A stretch of 9,791 nucleotides of DNA from the NCBI GenBank assembly GCA_027483745.1, contig JAIXTZ010000121.1, positions 1-9,791 of the forward strand. Direction: 5' to 3'. A program made the position numbers and the translations under genes. The notes beneath the pieces were generated by a model. It saw only the letters and a program-made list of their open reading frames with translations. It was not told the origin of the DNA and made no database searches. Below, in pieces: positions 1-6,829 of this stretch (position 1 is the stretch's first letter; each line of letters begins with the position of its first letter). This DNA comes from Lysobacteraceae bacterium (GTDB lineage Bacteria > Pseudomonadota > Gammaproteobacteria > Xanthomonadales > Xanthomonadaceae).

Positions 1-200
1 CCGTTGGACAGGACGAAGCGGTCGCGGTCCGGCCACTTCGGATTCGCCGGATTGTGCGTGTGGTGGTCGTTCCACAGCACTTCCGCGATATCGGCCATGC
101 CCATGGGCATGCCGGGGTGCCCGGACTTCGCGGCCTCGACCGCGTCGATGGCAAGGAAACGGACGGCGTTCGCGAGGTCGCGGCGGGCAGGACGGGTCAT
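1..200 (-). CDS. tkt: Transketolase, N-terminal fragment (cut by left window edge)
   Basis: Transketolase is the thiamine-diphosphate enzyme of the non-oxidative pentose phosphate pathway and moves two-carbon units between sugar phosphates in the cytoplasm. Only the first 66 residues and part of codon 67 are visible; a full enzyme is about 660-670 residues. The fragment opens [20 protein letters not shown] and carries the family's N-terminal block [18 protein letters not shown] at about residues 26-43, including the His that contacts the cofactor or substrate. It then reads [19 protein letters not shown], which leads into the conserved SNGHGS region just outside the window. The resemblance to E. 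coli TktA is collinear from the start. The ATG at 200 is the only start that gives the usual N-terminus; upstream there is only a weak AGG. The 131-base spacer in front suggests its own promoter. The product call is very secure; the paralogue (tktA or tktB) cannot be told. Confidence 0.96.
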   Translation of the reverse strand, partial: MTRPARRDLANAVRFLAIDAVEAAKSGHPGMPMGMADIAEVLWNDHHTHNPANPKWPDRDRFVLSN

Positions 201-278
201 CGGCGGCAGGCCTGGGCAGGAGGCGGAAAGGGAGGCCGACGACCCCGGTTGACGAGGCGCGGCCCCCTATTGTCCCAC

Positions 279-296
279 CGCCGGACGCCCGGCGTC
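279..296. repeat. GC-rich overlapping palindromes upstream of tkt
   Basis: Two perfect inverted repeats share the same bases: CGCCGG/CCGGCG with a 4-base loop at 279-294, and GACGCC/GGCGTC around one central base at 284-296. They lie in the 131-base spacer between the DAACS transporter and transketolase. No T-run follows on the minus strand, so this is not a clean intrinsic terminator. It could be a weak terminator hairpin or an operator for tkt. An ACAATA stretch at 273-268 on the minus strand resembles a -10 element, but I see no convincing -35 at the right distance. Nothing else is recognisable in the spacer. Confidence 0.4.
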
Positions 297-325
297 GCCC
301 TTGAAGGCTCGGTGCCGGGCTGCTA

Positions 326-350
326 GCGGCCTCAGGCCGCCTTGGCGGCC
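326..350 (-). other. Nested hairpins over the 3' end of the DAACS transporter gene
   Basis: GCGGCC/GGCCGC (326-331 and 335-340) flank a 3-base loop that is exactly the stop codon of the transporter gene. The right arm also pairs in GGCCGCC-TT-GGCGGCC (335-341 and 344-350), inside the final Ala-rich codons. The two hairpins are mutually exclusive. They may stabilise the 3' end of the mRNA or assist Rho-type termination, but no U-tract follows. GC-rich Ala codons make such pairing easy by chance, so the function is inferred only weakly. Confidence 0.35.
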
Positions 351-1672
351 CCGTCGTGGACGGGGTCCGGCGGCTCGCCGCGGGACACCACCACGGTGCC
401 GACGAGGTCGCCGGTCACGTTCACCGCCGTGCGGCACATGTCGATGAAGCGGTCGACGCCGAGGATCAGCGCGATGCCCTCCGGCGGGATGCCGAACATC
501 ACGAGGATCGAGGCGATGACCGGCAGCGAGCCGCCCGGCACGCCGGCCGCGCCAATGCCGCCGAGGATGCACATCAGCAGCACCAGCACCTGCTGGGCGA
601 AGCTCAGCTCGATGCCGAAGAACTGGGCAAGGAACAGCACCACCACGCCTTCGAACAGGGCCGTGCCGTTCATGTTGGCCGTGGCGCCCAAGGTGCAGAC
701 GAAGCGGCCGATGCGCTTCGGCGTACCCAGCACCTCCTCCGCCACGCGCAGCGTGGTCGGCAGCGTGGCCGAGCTCGAAGAGGTGGAGAACGCGGTGAGG
801 ATCACCGGCTCGGCCTTCTTGAAGAACTCGATCGGGTTCATCCGGCCGACGAACCAGAGCAGCAGCGGGAACACCACGAACATGTGGACCGCCAGCGCCC
901 CGATCGCCACGGCGACGAACTTGGCCAGCGGCAGCAGGGCCGCGAAGCCCTTCACCGCGATCAGGTTGAAGATCAGCGCCGCGACGGCGTAGGGCGCGAG
1001 GCGGATCACCGCGTTGATCAGCTTCAACGTGATGTCATAGACGCCCTGGATGGTGCCGACGAAGGTGCGCACGCCCTCGGTCTTCACCGTCGCCGCACCG
1101 ATGCCGAACAGCAGCGCGAAGAACATCACGCCGATCAGGTTGTTCTCGACGCCAGCAGCCAGCGGGTTGCGCGGCACGATCGACAGCAGCACCTGCATCG
1201 GCGAGGCCGCCTCCCCGCTCTGCACGATGCCCGCGGCTTGCGACTGCGACTGCGCGATCAGCGCCTGGGCCACCGCGGGGTCGATGCCCACACCGGGCTG
1301 GAACACCGTCACCGCGGTCATGCCGATGGCCACGGCGATACCCGTCACCACCAGGATGAAGGCCAGTGTCTTGCCACCGATGCGGCCCAGCGCCTTCGGA
1401 TCGCCGATCTCCACCACGCCCAGCACCAGCGCCGAGAACACCAGCGGCAGCACCAGCATGAACAGCAGGTTGAGGAAGATCGAGCCGACGGGCTGCGTCA
1501 CCCACTTCAGCGTCGCAGCCAGCCACGGCAAGGTCTGCCGCGCCCCTTCGGCATCGACGACCTGCCCGAAGGAAAACGCCAGCCCGCCCGCGACGGCGCC
1601 CACAGCGAAGCCGAGCAGCATCTTCGTGTGCAGGGCCATGCCGCCCGCGTCGCCCGCGTTGCCAACGCCCAT
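332..1672 (-). CDS. Dicarboxylate/acidic amino acid:cation symporter (DAACS family, GltP/DctA-like)
   Basis: This is an inner-membrane secondary transporter of 446 residues, a normal length for the SDF/DAACS family, which imports glutamate, aspartate or C4-dicarboxylates with cations. Visible landmarks are hydrophobic helices from about residue 17, the serine-rich hairpin STSSSSATLP (297-306), the TM7 motif NMNGT (333-337), the second hairpin GIGAAGVPGGSLPV (372-385), and TM8 GVDRFIDMCRTAVNVTGD (405-422). In TM8, Arg414 corresponds to GltPh Arg397, the residue that favours acidic substrates; Asp411, Asn418 and Asp422 are also kept. The ATG at 1672 is preferred because GAGG at 1681-1684 sits 8 bases upstream and overlaps the previous gene's stop; an ATG at 1639 is possible. 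Translation is probably coupled to the AGCS gene 10 bases upstream. Oddity: NMNGT replaces the usual NMDGT. Exact substrate cannot be told. Confidence 0.93.
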   Translation of the reverse strand: MGVGNAGDAGGMALHTKMLLGFAVGAVAGGLAFSFGQVVDAEGARQTLPWLAATLKWVTQPVGSIFLNLLFMLVLPLVFSALVLGVVEIGDPKALGRIGGKTLAFILVVTGIAVAIGMTAVTVFQPGVGIDPAVAQALIAQSQSQAAGIVQSGEAASPMQVLLSIVPRNPLAAGVENNLIGVMFFALLFGIGAATVKTEGVRTFVGTIQGVYDITLKLINAVIRLAPYAVAALIFNLIAVKGFAALLPLAKFVAVAIGALAVHMFVVFPLLLWFVGRMNPIEFFKKAEPVILTAFSTSSSSATLPTTLRVAEEVLGTPKRIGRFVCTLGATANMNGTALFEGVVVLFLAQFFGIELSFAQQVLVLLMCILGGIGAAGVPGGSLPVIASILVMFGIPPEGIALILGVDRFIDMCRTAVNVTGDLVGTVVVSRGEPPDPVHDGAAKAA

Positions 1673-1682
1673 CGCGTTCGCC

Positions 1683-3251
1683 TCAGCCCGAGGTCGGGCG
1701 GATCTCGCCCGACTTCAGCTTCGCGAAGTAGCCGTCCACTTCCTCGCGCACCACCGGGAGCAGCAGGTAGACGCCGATCAGGTTCGGGATGGCCATCAGG
1801 AAGATCAGGCCGTCGGAGAGATTGATGAGTTGCGCGAGGTCCATCGTGCAGGCGACGACCGCCGCGACGAGGTACAGCAGGATGTAACTGTTGGTCACCC
1901 AGCGACGCTCGCCGGTGAGATAGGTCGCGGCCTTGGCGCCGTAGTAGGCCCAGGTCAGCATCGTCGAGAACGCGAACAGGAACACCGCCACGGTCAGCAC
2001 GTAGGGGAACCAGTCGAACACCGTCGCGAACGCCGTCGACGTGATCGCCACGCCCTCCATGCCCTCGATCTTCCACGCGCCGGTGACGACGACCATCAGT
2101 GCCGTCGCGGTGCAGACGATCACCGTGTCGATAAAGGGCTCCCACAGCGCGACGAGGCCCTCTGTCGCGGGGTGGTTCGTCTTCACCGCGGAGTGGGCGA
2201 TGGGCGCGGAACCCAAGCCCGCCTCGTTCGAGAACGCCGCGCGCTGGAAACCGGCAAGCAAGGCACCAATCACGCCGCCGGCGGCCGCCTCGCCACTGAA
2301 GGCGGATGAAACGATCAGCCCGATCGCGCCGGGCAGCGCATCGATATGGACGACGAGGACCGCGCCGCAGCCGACGAGGTACACGAGGATCATTGCGGGA
2401 ATCAGCTTCTCGGTGACGCGACCGATCCGGGTGATGCCGCCCAGCACGACGAGGCCGGCAAGCGTCGCGATGCCAATACCGAACAGCCAACCCATGCCCT
2501 CCAGCGGGCCATCCACGCCCCCGGTGACCTTGTGGAACTGCGCGAAGGCCTGGTTGGCCTGGAACATCGAACCGGCGCCAATGCCGCCGAGCATGGCGCA
2601 GACCGCGAACAGCGCGGCCAGCGCCTTGCCGAAGCCCCCCAGCGAGCGGTAGCGCTCGGCGATGCCCCGCGACAAGTAGTACATCGGACCGCCGGACACC
2701 GTGCCGTCGGGGTTGTGCTGGCGGTATTTCACGCCGAGCGTGCACTCGGCGAACTTCGTGCTCATGCCGAGCAGGCCAGCCACGATCATCCAGAACGCCG
2801 CACCCGGACCGCCGATCGTGATCGCCAACGCCACGCCGGCGATGTTGCCCAAGCCAACGGTGCCCGAGACCGCCGACGTCAGCGCCTGGAAGTGCGAGAC
2901 CTCGCCGGGGCTGCCCGCGTCGGCGTAATCGCCACGCATCAGGCGGAAACCCTGAGCGAAGCCGCGGAAATTGATGAACTTGAAATACAGCGTGCAGACG
3001 ACGCCGCCGAGGAGCAGCCAGGCGACGATCAGCGGAATGGCCGTTTCACCCGTACCGCAGGCCCCGCTCATGGAAAAGGAGACGCCGTCACCCACGCAGG
3101 CCCGCGAGAAGATCGCGCCACCGATTGCGCTGGCGATGGGCTCCACCGCGCGATTGATCGTCTCATCGAGGCCGGCAGCGGCCATCCACCCCGTCGCCCC
3201 GGCGTCCTGCGTCGGCACGCCCCCAAGGGCCCGCTCCATCGTCGTCACCAT
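1683..3251 (-). CDS. Sodium:alanine-type symporter (AGCS family)
   Basis: A multi-pass inner-membrane transporter of 522 residues that takes up alanine, glycine or similar neutral amino acids with sodium. Family marks are SHFQALTSAVSGTVGLGNIAGVA (ending near residue 141), GGPGAAFWM (147-155), KFAECTLGVKYR followed by SGGPMYYLSRG, and RAAFSNEAGLGSAPIAH (337-353). Length is slightly above the 450-500 typical of the family because of an N-terminal extension with a Cys pair (Cys52, Cys65). The reading frame is open to a TTG at 3278, but the ATG at 3251 has GAGG at 3257-3260 with 5 bases of spacing and is the better start. It follows the EAL gene by 48 bases and precedes the DAACS gene by 10 bases, so the three may be one transcript. 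I see no strong promoter in the 48-base gap. Substrate among small neutral amino acids is not resolvable. Confidence 0.93.
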   Translation of the reverse strand: MVTTMERALGGVPTQDAGATGWMAAAGLDETINRAVEPIASAIGGAIFSRACVGDGVSFSMSGACGTGETAIPLIVAWLLLGGVVCTLYFKFINFRGFAQGFRLMRGDYADAGSPGEVSHFQALTSAVSGTVGLGNIAGVALAITIGGPGAAFWMIVAGLLGMSTKFAECTLGVKYRQHNPDGTVSGGPMYYLSRGIAERYRSLGGFGKALAALFAVCAMLGGIGAGSMFQANQAFAQFHKVTGGVDGPLEGMGWLFGIGIATLAGLVVLGGITRIGRVTEKLIPAMILVYLVGCGAVLVVHIDALPGAIGLIVSSAFSGEAAAGGVIGALLAGFQRAAFSNEAGLGSAPIAHSAVKTNHPATEGLVALWEPFIDTVIVCTATALMVVVTGAWKIEGMEGVAITSTAFATVFDWFPYVLTVAVFLFAFSTMLTWAYYGAKAATYLTGERRWVTNSYILLYLVAAVVACTMDLAQLINLSDGLIFLMAIPNLIGVYLLLPVVREEVDGYFAKLKSGEIRPTSG

Positions 3252-3256
3252 GTCGT

Positions 3257-3260
3257 CCTC
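3257..3260 (-). promoter_or_regulatory. Ribosome binding site deciding the AGCS start
   Basis: GAGG on the minus strand, followed by A, lies 5 bases before the ATG at 3251. No comparable site precedes the upstream TTG (3278) or the downstream ATG (3239). Confidence 0.6.
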
Positions 3261-3299
3261 GATCACTTTGCGGCGCAAACCCCCGAGGCTATCAGCCGA

Positions 3300-4466
3300 C
3301 TACGTGAACAAAACCTCAGCGCGCATGAGAAGTTCTTCACGAGTCTGAGGCCGACCCACCAGCCAGCCCTGGGCGTAGTCACAGCCCAAGCGTTTGAGCA
3401 CGGCCAGCTCGGCCTCGCTTTCGATGCCTTCGACCACGATGGAAGCGTCCAAGGCTTTGGCCATCGCCACGATGGTCTCGACGATGGCCATCGACCGCGC
3501 ATCGGCGAGCATGGTGCGGACGAAGCCCTGGTCGATCTTGATGGTGTCGAAGGGCAGCAGGTGCATCTGGGTCAAATGCGAATAGCCGGTGCCGAAGTCA
3601 TCGAGCGCCACCTTCACGCCGTGGCCATGGCAGAGCGCGATGAACCCCTGCATCAGCACCGGGTCCATCGCCTGGCTTTCGGTGATCTCGATCTTGATGC
3701 TTCCGCGCGGCAGCCCGGCCGCGTCGATGCGGGCGATGACGCGCTCGAGCAGGCCGGGCTCCCGCAGCTGGCGCGCGCTGACGTTCACGGCGACGAACAG
3801 CGGCCGGCGCGCCGCATCGATGAACTCGCGCGCCGCGGCACAGGCCGTATCGAACACGTACTCGCCCACCGGCACGATCAGCGAGGTCTCTTCGGCCAGG
3901 GCGACAAACTCCGCGGGGGAGACCGGGCCGCGCTCGGGGTGCGTCCAGCGCACCAAAGCCTCGAATCCCGCGATCCGACCGGCGGCCACGTCGAGCAAGG
4001 GCTGGTAGCGGACATCGAGCCCCCCGTCACTCAGGGCGGCACGCAGCTGCGATTCCAAGCGCATCTTGCCGACGCCCGCCGCTTCGTCCGGCACCTCGAC
4101 GACGGCCTGCCGCACCGCTCCCCCCTGAAGGGCGGAAAGCGCACTGCGATACCGCTGAAGCGTGCCTTGCAGCAGCGCGCGGATCACCGGATCCGCGGCT
4201 TGGATGCGCTCGGCGATCTGCGCCCGGTCGAGGGCGATCAATCGGCAGACGGTCAGCGCCACGGCGGTCGCCGTGCGTGGCGCCGCATCGATGACCGCCA
4301 TTTCCCCGATGATGGCGCCCGGCCCGAGCAAGGCCAGAACCACCTCGTGGCCCCGCTGGGTGGCGCGGATCTCGACCTGCCCTTCGTCGATGATGAAGGC
4401 GGTGGTCGGCGCATCCCCCTCGCGGAAGAGCACTTCGCCGGCTTGAAGTCGGATGTCCTCGCTCAT
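3300..4466 (-). CDS. Cyclic-nucleotide-binding domain fused to EAL c-di-GMP phosphodiesterase
   Basis: A predicted soluble 388-residue protein with no membrane segments, so a cytoplasmic signalling enzyme. Residues ~5-110 form a CRP/PKA-type cyclic-nucleotide-binding domain, with phosphate-binding cassette GEMAVIDAAPRTATAV (54-69; Glu55 and Arg64 in the canonical positions). Residues ~135-388 are an EAL domain, which hydrolyses c-di-GMP to pGpG. The catalytic set looks complete: FEALVRW (Glu169), VNVSARQL (Asn228), EITES (Glu260), DDFGTGYS (Asp289, Asp290), IKID (Lys310), VEGIE (Glu346) and QGWL (Gln366). There is no GGDEF domain and no DNA-binding domain. The ATG at 4466 is chosen because GGGGAG lies 7 bases upstream; an in-frame GTG at 4499 is less likely. 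Expected role (inference): cAMP or cGMP binding switches phosphodiesterase activity, lowering c-di-GMP. It follows the pilus operon's terminator and precedes two transporters. Domain calls are secure; the ligand is unknown. Confidence 0.93.
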   Translation of the reverse strand: MSEDIRLQAGEVLFREGDAPTTAFIIDEGQVEIRATQRGHEVVLALLGPGAIIGEMAVIDAAPRTATAVALTVCRLIALDRAQIAERIQAADPVIRALLQGTLQRYRSALSALQGGAVRQAVVEVPDEAAGVGKMRLESQLRAALSDGGLDVRYQPLLDVAAGRIAGFEALVRWTHPERGPVSPAEFVALAEETSLIVPVGEYVFDTACAAAREFIDAARRPLFVAVNVSARQLREPGLLERVIARIDAAGLPRGSIKIEITESQAMDPVLMQGFIALCHGHGVKVALDDFGTGYSHLTQMHLLPFDTIKIDQGFVRTMLADARSMAIVETIVAMAKALDASIVVEGIESEAELAVLKRLGCDYAQGWLVGRPQTREELLMRAEVLFT

Positions 4467-4473
4467 CGCCCCA

Positions 4474-4479
4474 CTCCCC
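4474..4479 (-). promoter_or_regulatory. Ribosome binding site for the CNBD-EAL gene
   Basis: GGGGAG on the minus strand, 7 bases before the ATG at 4466. It lies downstream of the alternative GTG start at 4499 and so argues for the shorter protein. The rest of the spacer between this gene and the terminator shows no convincing -35/-10 pair. Confidence 0.55.
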
Positions 4480-4513
4480 GCGCACCGTTCGGCCACCACG
4501 GCACCCTACAACG

Positions 4514-4540
4514 AAAAACGGGGCCGAAGCCCCGTTTTTT
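4514..4540 (-). terminator. Intrinsic terminator of the pilMNOPQ operon (UUCG tetraloop)
   Basis: An 11-base perfect stem, AAAAACGGGGC (4514-4524) with GCCCCGTTTTT (4529-4539), encloses CGAA, which on the minus strand is the very stable tetraloop TTCG. On that strand the GC stem is followed by a T-run, and it lies 37 bases after the pilQ stop. The AT flanks also place a T-run on the plus strand, so it could work in both directions, although no plus-strand gene is seen to need it. It separates the pilus operon from the CNBD-EAL gene. Confidence 0.95.
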
Positions 4541-4576
4541 CCGGCCGCCCCGGCGAGGGCGGCATCGTCTTTCCGA

Positions 4577-6829
4577 TCAGTGGCTCGCGCCGGCAACCTT
4601 CAGGATGCGCGGGGTAACGAACACCAGCAGCTCGGCCTTGTCGGAGGTTCGGCCACGGTTGCGGAACAGGTTGCCCAAGCCCGGGACGTCGCCGAGGAAC
4701 GGCACCTTCGACAGGTCTTCCCGCTTCTCGAACTCGTAGATGCCACCCACCACGACCGTCTGGCCGTTGTTGATGAGCACGGCCGTCGTGACCTCGCGCT
4801 TGGTGATCTGCGGGACGTTGCCGCCGTTCACGGCGATAAAGCCGGCGATCTCGTCCTTCTTCACCGCGAGGTTCAGGAACACGCGGTTGTCCTGCGTGAT
4901 GGTCGGGGTGACCTTCAGCTCGAGCACCGCTTCCTTGAACTGCACCGTGGCGGTGGCATTGCCCCCCGTGCCGGTGATCGTCACGTAACCGATCTCGTCA
5001 CCCTGTTTGATGACGGCCTCGCGCTGGTTGGCGGTGATCACGCGCGGGTTGGCCACCACCTCGCCCCGACCCTCTTCCTGGAGCGCCGAGAGCTCGATGT
5101 CGAGATCGAGGTTGTTGCCGAGGATGGTGAAAGCCATCGCACCGGAGCCGGCACCGGCCGGGAAGGCCGTGTTCAGCACCTGGCTGAAGCCCGGCAGGGT
5201 CAGCGTCGGACGGGTCGGACGCGTGGTCGTCAAGCCGGCGTTGAAGTCAGCCAACTCCGCCTGGTAGCGGGCGAGCGCCGCGTTGTTCTGCGCGACCTGG
5301 TTCAAGTAGCCGCGGTTGCTCTCGACGTTGCCCGAGGTGATGACGTCGCTCTCCTGGCCGCTCACACCGAATCGAGCGCCGATGTCGCGGGCGAAGCTCT
5401 CCTGGGCGATGACGATGCGCGCCTCGATCAGCACCTGGTCGACCGGGCGGTCAAGGACGGCGACCAACTCGCGGATGGCCTCCACCTTCTTCGCGTTGTC
5501 CGCGATGAGCAGGGTGTTCGAGCGGGTGTCGAAGCTGACACTGCCGCGCGACGACAGGAAGCCGCGCTCCTGGTTCTGGCCGCCGCCGCCCGAGCCGGAC
5601 TTGCTCCCGTCCGTCAGGAGCTTCGCGATCTCCTCCGCATTCGCGTAGTTGATCGTGATCATCTCGTTGACCAGCTCGGCCCTGTTGTCGAGATCAATGC
5701 GGGCCTGCTCCCGGGCCTGTTCGAAGGCCGCGATCTCGGCCTGCGGGGCGACCCACACCACGTTGCCATCGCGGCGCTTGTCGAGCGACTTCGCGCGCAG
5801 CACGACGTCCAGCGCCTGATCCCAAGGCACGTTGATCAGTCGGAGGGTCAGGTTGCCCTGCACCGTGTCGGCCGCGACGATGTTGAGGCCCGACTCCTCC
5901 GCCACGAGCTGCAGGATGGTGCGCACCGGCACGTCCTGGAAGTTGAAGGTCACCGGCTTGCCGGAATAACGCTGCGGCTGGGCCGCAGCGCCTGCCTGGC
6001 CGACAGCCGCCGTGGCGGCGCCCTTCGGCGTCACTTCCAGCACGTACTCGTTGCCGGTCTGGTAAGCGCTGGTCTCGAACAGGCCTTCGGTGGCGATCAC
6101 CAGCTGCGTACCGCCGTCCTTCGCCGACGGGTCGAGGCGGGTGACGGGCGTCGCGAAGTCGGTCACGTCCAGACGCCGCGCCTGATCGGCCGGAAGCTGG
6201 GCGTTCTCGACGTCGACGTACAGCCGGTCGCCGTCACGGCGCAGGCTGGCCTGCGCGCCTTCCTGGTTGAAGCGGAGGATGACCCGCCCCGAGCCATCCT
6301 CGCCGCGGCGGAAATCGACCGCCGAGACGCGGATGCCGGAGTCGATGCGCTTGGCCGGGTCCGGCGAGGCCGCAACCGCGGCCGACGAGGCTGCAGCGCC
6401 CGGCTCGACCGAAAGCACGAGCAGATTGCCGTCGCTGCGGGTGGTGTAGCCCGCATTGCGGAACAGATCGACGACGGCTCGTGTCCGGCCGCCGGCTTCA
6501 ACCACCGAAACGGCGGACGCCGCGCCAGATCCCACCGCAAGACGGCGAGCATCGAAGGCGTTGTCGGTTTCCGGGAAATCGATGGCGATCCGCGGCGGCA
6601 CGTCGGTGGTGAACGCATTCACCGCGCCGACCGGCTGGTCGAATTCAAAGGTGATGTCCACCTTGCCACCGCTGCCGGTCGCGTAGCGCACGTCCTTCAG
6701 GGTGTTGGCCGCCAAGGCCGGGAACGTCGCCGTCCAAAGCAGGCAGGCCGCCAGAGCGGCACGGGCCGCGATTTTCTTCGTGCTCATCTGTGCGCCTTCA
6801 GTCGTCGAGGTAGTCATGCGCGTCCCCAT
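4577..6829 (-). CDS. pilQ: Type IV pilus outer-membrane secretin PilQ
   Basis: PilQ forms the multimeric outer-membrane channel through which the type IV pilus passes. The 750 residues read: signal peptide (core AALAACLLWTATFPALA, cleavage near residue 40), two peptidoglycan-binding AMIN domains (~44-140 and ~165-265), an STN/N0 domain (FNFQDVPVRTILQLVAEESG, ~295-360), an N1-type secretin domain (~387-460) after which the secretin core runs to the C-terminus. The core carries GRGEVVANPRVITANQ, the signature VPFLGDVPGLGNLFR (709-723) and ELLVFVTPRIL. A Gly-rich linker sits at 411-417. The ATG at 6829 overlaps the pilP stop as TAATG and is taken for coupling. ATGs at 6817 (GGGGA upstream) and 6787 (GAAGG at 7 bases, directly opening the signal peptide) are real alternatives, and 6787 may well be correct; the mature protein is unchanged. 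Last gene of the operon. Identification is secure. Confidence 0.97.
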   Translation of the reverse strand: MGTRMTTSTTEGAQMSTKKIAARAALAACLLWTATFPALAANTLKDVRYATGSGGKVDITFEFDQPVGAVNAFTTDVPPRIAIDFPETDNAFDARRLAVGSGAASAVSVVEAGGRTRAVVDLFRNAGYTTRSDGNLLVLSVEPGAAASSAAVAASPDPAKRIDSGIRVSAVDFRRGEDGSGRVILRFNQEGAQASLRRDGDRLYVDVENAQLPADQARRLDVTDFATPVTRLDPSAKDGGTQLVIATEGLFETSAYQTGNEYVLEVTPKGAATAAVGQAGAAAQPQRYSGKPVTFNFQDVPVRTILQLVAEESGLNIVAADTVQGNLTLRLINVPWDQALDVVLRAKSLDKRRDGNVVWVAPQAEIAAFEQAREQARIDLDNRAELVNEMITINYANAEEIAKLLTDGSKSGSGGGGQNQERGFLSSRGSVSFDTRSNTLLIADNAKKVEAIRELVAVLDRPVDQVLIEARIVIAQESFARDIGARFGVSGQESDVITSGNVESNRGYLNQVAQNNAALARYQAELADFNAGLTTTRPTRPTLTLPGFSQVLNTAFPAGAGSGAMAFTILGNNLDLDIELSALQEEGRGEVVANPRVITANQREAVIKQGDEIGYVTITGTGGNATATVQFKEAVLELKVTPTITQDNRVFLNLAVKKDEIAGFIAVNGGNVPQITKREVTTAVLINNGQTVVVGGIYEFEKREDLSKVPFLGDVPGLGNLFRNRGRTSDKAELLVFVTPRILKVAGASH

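Noticed and set aside
249..277. TTGACG followed by TATTGT on the plus strand as a possible promoter
   Set aside because: The spacing is about 13 bases, too short, and no plus-strand gene follows.
356..2309. Plus-strand open frames opposite the two transporter genes
   Set aside because: Repetitive Arg/His/Gln/Asp-rich shadows of membrane-protein codons; the minus-strand frames carry clear family motifs.
2346..4739. Plus-strand open frame of about 800 codons spanning the AGCS and EAL genes
   Set aside because: Its composition (Arg, Asp, His, Gln, Ala) is typical of antisense shadow frames, it crosses gene borders and the terminator, and it matches no family I know.
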